A stretch of 32,419 bases of DNA from Algicola sp. (lineage in GTDB: Bacteria > Pseudomonadota > Gammaproteobacteria > Enterobacterales > Alteromonadaceae). Positions 25,038 through 32,419 of this stretch are shown in pieces. The stretch is from contig JABSOG010000015.1 of NCBI GenBank assembly GCA_013216025.1, forward strand, positions 1-32,419. Direction: 5' to 3'. The first letter of the stretch is position 1. Every line of letters starts with the position of its first letter. Both the position numbers and the translations under genes were made by a program. The notes under the pieces were generated by a model, which saw nothing but the letters and a program-made list of their open reading frames with translations, was not told the DNA's origin and searched no databases.

Positions 25038-27309
25038 AGCGACCAGCCCGAATGAGCCCGGCAAGCCCCTTGGCTTCCATAAAGGCATTAATGGCGGCAC
25101 GCACCGTGGCGCAATTGCTGGCCTCAAGACAGCTTTTCAACAATGTCTCACACTCAGCCAGCGTCAATTGACGGATCACCCATTTGATCTTCGCCAAATT
25201 ATTGGCGTTCATACTCAGTTGTCGGTAACCCATGGCAAATAACAAAATAGCGCCACCCGGATCACCAGCTAACTCGCCACAAATACTGGTCGGAATTTCG
25301 CAGCGACCGGTTTTATCAATGATCTCTTTGAGCGCCCGAAGCACCGCCGGATGAAAATAGTCGTATAACGACGATACCCGGGCATTGTTGCGATCAACCG
25401 CCAGTAAATACTGGGTCAAATCATTACTGCCCACCGAACAAAAATCAATTTTCCCGACCAAGTCGTCAATCAGATAAATCATTGAAGGCACTTCTATCAT
25501 GATACCAATACGCGGTTTCTTGACCTCATACTCAGGCGTTTCATCGCGTATTTCAAAATAAGCCTGATTGATAAGCCTAATGGACTCGTCTACCTCGTCT
25601 ACGGCACACACCATCGGCAGCATGATATGCAAATTGTCCAGACCAATGTTGGCCCCGATCATGGCGCGAATTTGCACCAGAAAAATTTCTGGGTGGTCGA
25701 GCGTTAAGCGGATACCGCGCCAGCCCAAAAAGGGGTTCTCTTCGTTGATGGGAAAATAAGGCAACGCCTTGTCACCGCCAATGTCGAGGGTTCTCATCAC
25801 CACCGGCTGATCTTTTCGTTTTGACAAGACCTCTCGGTATAATTCTAATTGTTCCTGCTCAGACGGGAAAGTCTGTTTGATCATAAAAAGATATTCTGTT
25901 CGATACAAACCAATGCCGTCATTGGCACTTGATTGAACAAACTCGTAACTTGTGCCAAGTCCTGCGTTAAGCATCAATGAAACCGACACACCATCAATAG
26001 TGACTCCGGGTAGGTGGTCTTGCTGTAACAACTCTTTTTCTAATTCTCGTTCTTCATCAACCAATGCCTGATACTCATCGGTGACATCCTTGGGCGGCGC
26101 AATCAACAGATAACCGGTATAACCGTCGACGATAATTTTCTCGCCTTCCAATTGCAACAACGGAATATCGTCAAGCCCCATGACTGCCGGAACCCCCATA
26201 GCTCGCGCCATGATGGCTGCATGAGAGTTGTTGGAGCCTTTGACCGACACCACGCCCTGAAGTTGCACCCGTGGAATTTCAGCCAACATCGAGGCGGTGA
26301 CCTCTTCAGCAAACAATATTGCCTTGTCGGGCATTTGTTTAAGGCTGACTTCGTTTTGTAGCAAGTGACTCAATACCCGATGACCGAGATCTTTGATGTC
26401 GGTCGAACGCTCGCGGATATACTCATCATTCATCGCCTCAAACTGGCCCACCAGTTTTTCGATGACAATTTTTAGCGCACTGATAGCACACCAGCCCTTT
26501 CTGACTTGCTCTTCAACATCAACCCCCAAACTGGCGGATCCCAGCATCTGTTGATAAACATCAAAAATGCCCAGTGCATCGTCAGGCAACTGGTCGACTA
26601 ATTTGAGCGCCATGTCTTTGAATTCCTTGCGCGTCTGAACGACTGCCTGATAAAAACGCCGGATTTGCGCTTCGCAGTCATACACCTTGCGTAAAGAGAC
26701 TGAATTGAAGTCGGCCACGGGGTGCGCGACATACGCAAAACCAATGGCAATACCAGGAGAACCGGGTACGCAACGAATTTGCTGGGTACCAAAAGCCTTT
26801 TTCTGCGCCGCTTCGAGCTGCAACAATGATCGGGTTTCTGCGTGGGCCAAGACCGAGGCCAACTGCACTGCCAAGGTGACAACAAAAGCTTCTTCGTTCT
26901 CATCAAATACTCGGCTAACTTTTTGCTGGACGGCAATAACGCCCAAAACTCGGCGTTGGTGAATAATTGGCACGCCCAAAAAGGCATTATACTTTTCTTC
27001 TTTAACTTCAGGGTATTGTTTAAATCTGGGGTGGGTTTGAGCGCTGGGGATGTTTATTGGCTCTTCTCTTTGGCCGACATAACCAATCAAGCCTTCAGAA
27101 AAACCGATATTGACCCGGCCAATAGAATCAGGGCTCAAGCCGTCAGTGGCTCGCAAGATCAAATGGCGGGTTTCATAATTGGCCAAGTATACCGAGCAAC
27201 ACTCGGTATTCATGGCATCTTTCACATGACAAACCAGATTATTCAGCGCAACCGAAAGATCCGGCTCCTGATTCACTTCCTGAACAATACTGCGTAATCT
27301 GGTTAACAT
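25036..27309 (-). CDS. ptsP: PTS-Ntr enzyme I (phosphoenolpyruvate-protein phosphotransferase)
   Basis: A 757-residue protein, the first enzyme of the nitrogen-related phosphotransferase chain (EI-Ntr to NPr to EIIA-Ntr). An N-terminal GAF domain (about 1-165) precedes the enzyme I core. The phospho-histidine lies in GSNNSHAAIMARAMGVPAVMG. The PEP-binding barrel has RTLDIGGDKALPYF, FLGWRGIRLTLD, DFCSVGSNDLTQYLLAVDRNN and ICGELAGDP. The length matches E. coli PtsP (748). The ATG has AGGAC upstream. The rppH-ptsP order with an 84-bp gap is the same as in E. coli. Confidence 0.97.
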   Translation of the reverse strand: MLTRLRSIVQEVNQEPDLSVALNNLVCHVKDAMNTECCSVYLANYETRHLILRATDGLSPDSIGRVNIGFSEGLIGYVGQREEPINIPSAQTHPRFKQYPEVKEEKYNAFLGVPIIHQRRVLGVIAVQQKVSRVFDENEEAFVVTLAVQLASVLAHAETRSLLQLEAAQKKAFGTQQIRCVPGSPGIAIGFAYVAHPVADFNSVSLRKVYDCEAQIRRFYQAVVQTRKEFKDMALKLVDQLPDDALGIFDVYQQMLGSASLGVDVEEQVRKGWCAISALKIVIEKLVGQFEAMNDEYIRERSTDIKDLGHRVLSHLLQNEVSLKQMPDKAILFAEEVTASMLAEIPRVQLQGVVSVKGSNNSHAAIMARAMGVPAVMGLDDIPLLQLEGEKIIVDGYTGYLLIAPPKDVTDEYQALVDEERELEKELLQQDHLPGVTIDGVSVSLMLNAGLGTSYEFVQSSANDGIGLYRTEYLFMIKQTFPSEQEQLELYREVLSKRKDQPVVMRTLDIGGDKALPYFPINEENPFLGWRGIRLTLDHPEIFLVQIRAMIGANIGLDNLHIMLPMVCAVDEVDESIRLINQAYFEIRDETPEYEVKKPRIGIMIEVPSMIYLIDDLVGKIDFCSVGSNDLTQYLLAVDRNNARVSSLYDYFHPAVLRALKEIIDKTGRCEIPTSICGELAGDPGGAILLFAMGYRQLSMNANNLAKIKWVIRQLTLAECETLLKSCLEASNCATVRAAINAFMEAKGLAGLIRAGR

Positions 27310-27393
27310 GTTGTTTTGTCCTGTTAAAACGCTTTTTCCTCCAAAAGTGTTTTACCTCTTTTTCTTGTAAATCTATCTCTACATCTTTTAAAA

Positions 27394-27900
27394 CTACTTC
27401 CTGCTTCTTCTTGGATCTCGGCGATGACGCTGTAGTGCCACAGGAGCAAATTCTGTCATGGCTTTACGATAGACCTCACGTTTAAACGATACCACCTGAC
27501 GCACCGGATACCAAAAACTGACCCAACGCCAGTCATCGAACTCCGGATGGTCGGTTTTAAGCAAATCAACCTCTTCCGCCTTACATTTTAAACGCAGCAA
27601 AAACCATTTCTGTTTTTGGCCTATACACAATGGTTTACTGTCACGGCGAATGAGCCGCTTCGGTAATTTATAACGCAACCATTGTTTGGTGACCGCCAGT
27701 ATTTCGACATCCTGAGGATTAAGCCCCACTTCTTCGTTTAACTCACGGTACATTGCCTGTTCTGGTGTTTCTCCGGCATCAATCCCCCCTTGGGGATACT
27801 GCCATGAGTTCTGGCGATAACGCCGTGCCCAGAAAACTTGCCCTTTGTGGTTACAGATCACAATGCCGACATTTGCGCGAAATCCATCGGCATCAATCAC
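27394..27900 (-). CDS. rppH: RNA pyrophosphohydrolase (Nudix)
   Basis: A 168-residue Nudix hydrolase that removes pyrophosphate from triphosphorylated mRNA 5' ends and so starts RNase E decay. The Nudix box is [22 protein letters not shown] with the REx2EE metal ligands. [17 protein letters not shown] at the start and [17 protein letters not shown] near the end are RppH hallmarks. The start is GTG at 27900, preceded by AGGAG five bases away. The C-terminus ends in a basic tail ([11 protein letters not shown]). Its promoter must lie within or beside the DnaA-box region upstream. Confidence 0.96.
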   Translation of the reverse strand: MIDADGFRANVGIVICNHKGQVFWARRYRQNSWQYPQGGIDAGETPEQAMYRELNEEVGLNPQDVEILAVTKQWLRYKLPKRLIRRDSKPLCIGQKQKWFLLRLKCKAEEVDLLKTDHPEFDDWRWVSFWYPVRQVVSFKREVYRKAMTEFAPVALQRHRRDPRRSRK

Positions 27901-27996
27901 AATAACTCCTAGCTTTTAATAAGCATTTATTCGATTCTTCCACAAAGCACGCCATTGGGCAAATTTTTATACCCAACAGCCCCAAAAAAAGCATTT

Positions 27997-28383
27997 TGTG
28001 AATAAAAATAAGTTATAAATAGTTATGCACAGCATAATAGCACCAACATCACCAGATCAAACTTTTTCCACAATATCTGTGTATATGTATGTCCATAACA
28101 TTGTATGCATCGTCTTTTTCACCCAATAGAATAATCCAAAAATAGTGTGCATAACTTTTTATGACCAAATATCAATGAATTATAGGGTTATCAACAGTTA
28201 AACCGTTTTAAAAATCAGCAGCAAGCAACTTTGGATAAAAATCACACAACGCCTACTTTATCCACATACATTCGATTTTTTATTATTCACATTGTTTTAT
28301 TTTGCATCATAATGGTGTGTAAATGATCAAGCGAAAAATAAAGGTTATTTCCTCTAAGATATTGACTGGTAGACTGTGGATAA
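27997..28383. promoter_or_regulatory. DnaA-box cluster, possible DARS2-like DnaA-reactivating site
   Basis: Exact TTATNCACA boxes: 27997-28005 (minus), 28023-28031 (plus), 28146-28154 (minus), 28258-28266 (plus, TTATCCACA), 28283-28291 (plus) and 28375-28383 (minus, TTATCCACA). One-mismatch boxes: 28064 (TTTTCCACA), 28078 (minus), 28188 (TTATCAACA) and 28230 (minus, TTATCCAAA). An exact IHF consensus (TATCAATGAATTA, WATCARNNNNTTR) is at 28170-28182. The region is very AT-rich and has no reading frame of note. It fills the 635-bp rppH-mutH gap. E. coli DARS2, which regenerates ATP-DnaA and needs IHF and Fis, lies next to mutH as I recall. Only three GATC sites occur in the gap, so oriC is less likely. 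Function is inferred; the boxes are seen. Confidence 0.7.
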
Positions 28384-28478
28384 ATACCAAGAAAATGTGA
28401 TTAACTGTGAACTAATTCAGTTTTCTGGGGGTATATACAGTATAACTACTTTAAATGCGCACAGCCAAGGGGTTTAAT

Positions 28479-28507
28479 TTGCGTTGTTGAAGTGATCGCT
28501 GGATAAT
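28479..28507 (+). promoter_or_regulatory. Candidate mutH promoter
   Basis: TTGCGT (28479-28484) and GATAAT (28502-28507) are separated by 17 bp and end 28 bases before the mutH ATG. The -10 matches five of six; the -35 is poor. A GATC at 28494 lies in the spacer, so Dam methylation could affect it. Confidence 0.5.
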
Positions 28508-28535
28508 AAAACACTCTGAAAACTAAGGTTATTTT

Positions 28536-29207
28536 ATGCACCGACCGGCACCACCGCAAAGCAAGCAACAACTGCTCGAACGCGCTCAGGCCATCGCCGG
28601 TTTGAACCTTGCTGAACTTGCAACACGATTTAAACTCCCGATGCCACAAAACCTCAAGCGCGAAAAAGGTTGGGTTGGTCAACTGATAGAGTTCGTGCTC
28701 GGTGCCGATGCGGGTTCAAAGCCTGTGCCGGATTTTATCGACTTAAACATCGAGTTGAAAACCCTGCCAATATCACATATCGGTGAGCCATTAGAAACCA
28801 CATTTGTCTGCGTCGCCCCCCTGACCGGAATCACTGGCGTGCATTGGCACAACTCTCATTTTCGCAATAAAATTCGTCAGGTTTTGTGGGTACCCATTTT
28901 GGCTGAAAGGCAAATACCGCTGGCCGAGCGCGTGGTTGGCACCCCCTTTATGTGGCAACTTGAAGGTGAACACGAACAACTGCTCAAACAGGACTGGGAA
29001 GAACTGATGGATTTAATCGTATTGGGCGATGTAACCGCCATCACAGCAAAAACCGGTCAATACCTACAACTACGGCCCAAGGCGGCACATTCACGCATTA
29101 TGACCGAGGCTTTTGATTTGCATGGCAACCCAATAAAGTCACAGCCCAAAGGATTTTATTTGAAAAAAGAGTTTACGCGAATGCTGTTGGCGCAGGCCTT
29201 CTCTTAA
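28536..29207 (+). CDS. mutH: DNA mismatch repair endonuclease MutH
   Basis: A 223-residue protein that nicks the unmethylated strand at hemimethylated GATC after MutS/MutL activation. The active-site residues align with E. coli Glu56, Asp70, Glu77 and Lys79: here Glu52 (LIEFVLGA), Asp66, Glu73 and Lys75 ([14 protein letters not shown]). The C-terminal part ([30 protein letters not shown]) is also typical. Presence of mutH implies Dam methylation. Its presence also fits a gammaproteobacterium. The gene is monocistronic with a terminator at 29239-29267. Confidence 0.97.
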   Translation: MHRPAPPQSKQQLLERAQAIAGLNLAELATRFKLPMPQNLKREKGWVGQLIEFVLGADAGSKPVPDFIDLNIELKTLPISHIGEPLETTFVCVAPLTGITGVHWHNSHFRNKIRQVLWVPILAERQIPLAERVVGTPFMWQLEGEHEQLLKQDWEELMDLIVLGDVTAITAKTGQYLQLRPKAAHSRIMTEAFDLHGNPIKSQPKGFYLKKEFTRMLLAQAFS

Positions 29208-29238
29208 TATCAATCGGTCAATAGTAAAAAGCGGCCAA

Positions 29239-29267
29239 AAAAAAACGGTCAAATCGACCGTTTTTTT
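29239..29267. terminator. Bidirectional terminator between mutH and the solute-binding gene
   Basis: Stem ACGGTC / GACCGT with loop AAATC, flanked by seven A on the left and seven T on the right. It serves both convergent genes (mutH ending 29207 and the leftward gene ending 29290). Confidence 0.92.
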
Positions 29268-29289
29268 ATGATTAGATTGAGTTTACCAA

Positions 29290-30159
29290 TCAGTCAGAAT
29301 ACTTCGCAACCAGCTTGTCATACGTGCCGTTGTTTTTAATCGTTCTTAATGCCGCGTTAAAATCACTAACGACCTCTGGTTTGACTGCCGTCCTGCTGAA
29401 CATCACATAAACGTCACCCGTACTGATCTTGGCTTGGTGGGCCGCAATGTATTTGTCTAACCCTTTACGACGGATGAGCGAAGCACCAACAAAGCTGTCT
29501 TCAAGAAAACCATCGATATCACCATCAATCAAACGAGCCAGATTGATTTCGCCCATAAAGGCCGGTTTAAACAAGTCGGCAAATTTGTCATCATCCATTA
29601 GGCCGCTGAGCTCTTCACCGTAAAAGTACTCACCGATAATGCCAAGCTTGTGGTTGTCACGAACAAAATCGGCAACAGTGGCCTGACGATATTTGTGTTC
29701 TTCATCTGCCCTGATGTACAACTGAAACTCTTCACTGCGATAGGGTTCAGAGAAATGGGCAAAAGTTTTGCGCTCTTCGGTTATTGATGCGCCCAGCACA
29801 AAGTCGATTTCACCCGCTTTTAACAGTGATAACAAATTGCCCCACGATTCTTGTTTGTACTCAACATCACAATTGAGTTCTTCGGCGGCAAGATTGATTA
29901 ACTCAATATCCAATCCCTGTACCTTGCGACCAAACCCAATAAATTGATAAGGTTCCCAGATATCAAACCCCATGGTGAATTTACAGGTTTTCGGCTGCAC
30001 TTTTGCAGGCGATGTTTTAGCCACTTCACTGACGACTTTATCGCTTGTCTGCTCATTTTGTGCAGTCGAAGTTTTGGTTTGAGGACTACAGGCCCCAACG
30101 ACAGTTACAGTGCATGCGATAAGGTAAATTCGCCAACTTTTTTGCCAATTATTTTTCAT
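29290..30159 (-). CDS. Family-3 extracellular solute-binding lipoprotein
   Basis: A 289-residue lipoprotein: signal ends VVGAC (Cys24). A Ser/Thr/Lys-rich linker (25-55) is followed by a bacterial SBP_3 domain (about 58-285). The domain shows GFDIWEPYQFIG, GLDIELINLAAEEL, WGNLLSLLKAGEIDFVLGASITEERKTFAHFSEPY (spanning roughly 105-140) and IDGFLEDSFVGASLI. Such proteins bind polar amino acids, but no ABC permease or ATPase gene is adjacent, so it may be an orphan binding protein or a sensor partner. GGGG precedes the ATG. Convergent with mutH. Confidence 0.87.
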   Translation of the reverse strand: MKNNWQKSWRIYLIACTVTVVGACSPQTKTSTAQNEQTSDKVVSEVAKTSPAKVQPKTCKFTMGFDIWEPYQFIGFGRKVQGLDIELINLAAEELNCDVEYKQESWGNLLSLLKAGEIDFVLGASITEERKTFAHFSEPYRSEEFQLYIRADEEHKYRQATVADFVRDNHKLGIIGEYFYGEELSGLMDDDKFADLFKPAFMGEINLARLIDGDIDGFLEDSFVGASLIRRKGLDKYIAAHQAKISTGDVYVMFSRTAVKPEVVSDFNAALRTIKNNGTYDKLVAKYSD

Positions 30160-30689
30160 TTGAACCCCGTACTTGTTGTTGTTATAAACCAGCCGTTTTC
30201 TTGATCTTAAGCGTAGCAGAGCAAAAAACTTTTGTGCAAATGTTTGCGCTTTAAACTTAAATTTGTCTTTAAATGCTTAATATTTAATCTTTTGTATCAA
30301 CTGCTTAGTTGATCAGAACAAAATTTAAGGTTATAGATATCGCCAATCAGTCTGACAGGTGACGAAAAACTGCGAACGATAAGTAAAAATTGTCGCTCTT
30401 AAGTGACATACTGCAATTCGTGAGAGGGCATTGCACAGGAATTAACCAATTTAAAGGCACTAAAGTATTAAAACCGAAAATATTATCACACAAAAACCTA
30501 TCTCTTGCCTCCAAGCGATTGATTTAGGGCCAGTATTAAAGATATCATGTACACCAGAACGGTCGGTAATATCAAAACGGGACTATAGTAAAATCCGGCG
30601 AACCGTAAACCCGAATGGATCACGGCCTTGGCTTTGACCTGTTCATTTATATCTACAACCACAATATTAACAAATTAAGCAGGTATGTT
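30160..30689. other. 530-bp gap without a recognised gene
   Basis: An AT-rich stretch that must hold the promoters of two divergent genes (29290-30159 leftward, 30690 rightward). A TATAGT at about 30584 could be a -10 box, but it is too far from 30690 to be assigned with confidence. I see no tRNA, palindrome of note or frame with a ribosome site. Confidence 0.5.
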
Positions 30690-30848
30690 ATGAAAAGATT
30701 GGCCAATGTAGCCAAACGAGGCTGTCCAGAATGTATGAGCAAAGGTGCAGCTAAGTGCAAAAATTGCCAAGGCAAAACTTGGATGTTTGACTGGTATAAG
30801 AATGACTCTGATGCATGGGAACATATTCCAGGTCAGGCTAAAAAGTAA
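30690..30848 (+). CDS. Small zinc-ribbon-like protein (52 aa)
   Basis: The frame is open from 30615, but the start at 30690 is chosen because AGCAGG lies seven bases upstream, while the earlier ATG has nothing. The product (MKRLANVAKRGCPECMSK... to PGQAKK) has two CxxC knuckles, CPEC and CKNC, eight residues... apart, which suggests one bound zinc. The second half is aromatic and acidic (WMFDWYKNDSDAWEHI). I recognise no family; the knuckles recall DnaJ-type or rubredoxin-like ribbons but lack their glycines. It is a single gene followed by a long perfect hairpin. It could be a small regulator or RNA-binding protein; this is only a guess. Confidence 0.65.
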   Translation: MKRLANVAKRGCPECMSKGAAKCKNCQGKTWMFDWYKNDSDAWEHIPGQAKK

Positions 30849-30857
30849 GTTTTTTTG

Positions 30858-30892
30858 GCTGCTTAAACGAATGTCTTATTCGTTTAAGCAGC
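30858..30892. other. 15-bp perfect hairpin after the small zinc-ribbon gene
   Basis: GCTGCTTAAACGAAT (30858-30872), loop GTCTT, then its exact inverse (30878-30892). A T run lies before the stem and an A-rich run after it, so it lengthens the stem rather than giving a U tail on either strand. It starts ten bases after the stop codon and would protect the 3' end of the message or act as an atypical terminator. The rest of the gap to 31198 holds ATGCATCCTGTGCAT (31028-31042), another small palindrome of the ATCC(A/T)G type, and nothing else I can name. Confidence 0.75.
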
Positions 30893-31198
30893 ATAGAAAA
30901 ATCCTTGCTAAATTGCGTACTGAGGAACCTAGTTCCTCTGGTACGCCAATAATAACTTTCCTTCTTTCCCTTGTTCTAGCCTCCATCTTATCTGTTCGAC
31001 AAAAGCTTGATTAAAACCTATCGTTGAATGCATCCTGTGCATACCTAACCTCTACGCGCGCGACCAAATTACTGACTTCTATATGCAGGTTTCTTTTTGA
31101 GGCTTATTACGAGACGTGTGACTCATGCGTTCGCCATGAAATCATCAAAGGATATTAATGCAATCCTGTTGTACCCACAAGACCTATTGCGAACGCAA

Positions 31199-31421
31199 AC
31201 GGAGGATGGGTTAGGCGCAGCGAAGCAAGCCGTAACCCATCGGTTATTCATCGTTAATCGCCAAACCTTTGTTTTACGAATTGGGTTTCATCAAACCTTT
31301 GACAATATGGTTTCATCAACAATGTGGGTAATTGCCATTATGCTTCCATCCACCGGTTGGTGATGGGTTGTGGTATTGCCCGATGGGTTACGGCTCGTAC
31401 CTCGCCTAACCCATCCTCCGT
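31199..31421. repeat. Inverted-repeat element of about 223 bp
   Basis: The left arm 31199-31243 (begins ACGGAGGATGGGTTAGGCG) and right arm 31380-31421 (ends CGCCTAACCCATCCTCCGT) are inverted copies; the outer 19 bases are exact and the inner part GCCGTAACCCATCGG is also shared. The 136-bp centre has no frame of interest and contains TTTCATCAA twice. A lone copy of the inner arm lies at 782-807. It looks like a non-autonomous MITE-like or BIME-like unit; flanking direct repeats were not evident by eye. Confidence 0.82.
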
Positions 31422-31481
31422 ATGAGGTCAAATCAGATTTGTCGCAACAGGCTCCATGTATAGCAGTAGCTCCTGAAAACA

Positions 31482-31505
31482 AAAACGGGCCTTAAGGCCC
31501 GTTTT
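31482..31505 (-). terminator. Terminator of gcvP
   Basis: AAAACGGGCC - TTAA - GGCCCGTTTT, a perfect 10-bp stem with a four-base loop; on the minus strand it ends in a T tract. It lies 23 bp after the gcvP stop codon. Confidence 0.92.
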
Positions 31506-31527
31506 ATCTTTTAACAAAACTCAGCTA

Positions 31528-32419
31528 TCAATCCCTATAAGAATCAACCGCTGGACAAGAGCAAATCAGGTTACGGTCGCCAAACACATCATCAATACGC
31601 CCTACAGTGGGCCAGAACTTATCTTTGGCTACAGCTGGCACTGGGAAGGCCGCATACATGCGATCGTAGCCTCTATCCCAATCACCGCTTAATACGTCTG
31701 CCACTGTATGTGGTGCAAAGTGCAGTGGGTTGTCGTCGAGCTTCCATACGCCGCTCTTAACTTTCTCAATCTCTTCACGGATAGATACCATGGCTTCGAT
31801 AAAGCGGTCGATTTCGACTTTTGATTCACTTTCAGTCGGTTCAATCATCAAAGTGCCCGCCACTGGGAATGACATAGTAGGCGCATGGAAGCCGTAATCC
31901 ATCAGACGCTTAGCAACGTCCATTTCAGTGATACCTGAGGCTTCTTTTAATGGACGCAAGTCAACGATACACTCGTGAGCAATCCGATTGTTACGGCCGG
32001 TGTACAAAATTGGGTAGTGTTCACTGAGTTTCTTGGCTAAATAGTTGGCGTTCAAAATCGCCATTTCAGTTGACTGGCGCAATCCATCACTGCCCAGCAT
32101 CGCCACATAACTCCACGAGATTGGCAAAATGCCGCCACTGCCGTAAGGGGCAGCCGATACCGCACCGTTACCTTCGTTTGGACCTTCAACATTGGTCACG
32201 CAATGATTTGGCAAAAACGGTGCCAAATGGCTTTTCACGCCGATTGGGCCGACACCCGGACCACCGCCGCCATGCGGGATAGCAAAGGTTTTGTGCAAGT
32301 TAAGGTGTGATACGTCAGAACCGATTGAACCCGGTGATGTGATACCCACCTGAGCATTCATGTTGGCACCATCCATATACACCTGACCACCGTTTTGGTG
32401 AATGATGTCACAAATCTCA
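31528..32419 (-). CDS. gcvP: Glycine dehydrogenase (P protein), C-terminal part
   Basis: The frame runs off the right end; 296 codons are visible, beginning [17 protein letters not shown]. This is the PLP-dependent decarboxylase of the glycine cleavage system. The Schiff-base lysine lies in [19 protein letters not shown], followed by the glycine-rich loop. [22 protein letters not shown] and the closing part ([34 protein letters not shown], about the last 50 residues) are characteristic. The start must lie beyond the window, probably behind gcvT and gcvH as in many gammaproteobacteria. A strong terminator follows, so it is the last gene of its operon. Confidence 0.97.
   Translation of the reverse strand, partial: EICDIIHQNGGQVYMDGANMNAQVGITSPGSIGSDVSHLNLHKTFAIPHGGGGPGVGPIGVKSHLAPFLPNHCVTNVEGPNEGNGAVSAAPYGSGGILPISWSYVAMLGSDGLRQSTEMAILNANYLAKKLSEHYPILYTGRNNRIAHECIVDLRPLKEASGITEMDVAKRLMDYGFHAPTMSFPVAGTLMIEPTESESKVEIDRFIEAMVSIREEIEKVKSGVWKLDDNPLHFAPHTVADVLSGDWDRGYDRMYAAFPVPAVAKDKFWPTVGRIDDVFGDRNLICSCPAVDSYRD

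Noticed and set aside
27901-28535. Chromosomal replication origin (oriC)
   Set aside because: DnaA boxes fit, but only three GATC sites are present, no dnaA, dnaN, mnmG or rpmH gene is near, and no clear array of AT-rich 13-mers was seen. A DARS-type or titration site beside mutH explains the position better.
30858-30892. Integron attC site after a cassette-like small gene
   Set aside because: The hairpin is perfect rather than imperfect, and the core GTTRRRY motif is absent.
31291-31482. Minus-strand frame of 63 codons
   Set aside because: It lies mostly within the inverted-repeat element and lacks a ribosome site.

Overview
The window looks like chromosome from a free-living, probably marine, gammaproteobacterium of the Alteromonadales type. 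The evidence is the conserved block mutH - rppH - ptsP - TSUP - lgt - thyA, the FlgO-type lipoproteins, a DUF3334/CheX-like protein, YaeQ, a YfiR module, and many short palindromic intergenic repeats. No phage, IS transposase or CRISPR array is visible.

Layout. 1-681: 3' part of a YcaO (azoline peptide maturase) gene. 1005-1964: secreted M43-type zinc metalloprotease. 2320-5676: large periplasmic beta-propeller/amidohydrolase protein. 6039-7441: YaeQ and a CheX-like DUF3334 protein. 7708-7908: small orphan protein. 7939-8013: tRNA-Arg(CCU). 8096-10967: lutABC, L-lactate oxidation. 11017-13499: a response regulator with an unrecognised output region and its PAS histidine kinase, running toward lutABC. 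13623-18272: divergent signalling operon of YfiR, a CHASE8 hybrid histidine kinase and an HD-GYP response regulator. 18660-20119: decayed TonB-dependent receptor. 20170-22318: three tandem FlgO-domain lipoproteins. 22362-27900: thyA, lgt, a TSUP permease, ptsP and rppH. 27901-28535: long AT-rich gap packed with DnaA boxes. 28536-29207: mutH. 29290-30159: family-3 solute-binding lipoprotein. 30690-30848: tiny zinc-ribbon-like protein. 31528-32419: C-terminal part of glycine dehydrogenase gcvP.

How the genes work together. The centre (about 11-20 kb) is a signalling island. A periplasmic YfiR and a CHASE8 sensor, which in the Pseudomonas YfiBNR system control a diguanylate cyclase, are here joined to a phosphorelay kinase and an HD-GYP phosphodiesterase. 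The TonB receptor that often accompanies such modules is present only as a wreck. A second kinase/regulator pair reads away from it into the lactate genes. The right half is conserved housekeeping: lipoprotein modification, dTMP synthesis, PTS-Ntr, mRNA 5'-end processing and mismatch repair.

Most interesting points: (1) the rppH-mutH gap carries six exact TTATNCACA DnaA boxes and an IHF consensus, at the position where I recall E. coli DARS2 lies; (2) the rewired YfiR module with its dead receptor; (3) an 18-bp minisatellite that multiplies in-frame start codons of a lipoprotein gene; (4) several families of palindromic intergenic repeats, some fused to gene ends. All calls are from reading the sequence by eye; no database search was run.
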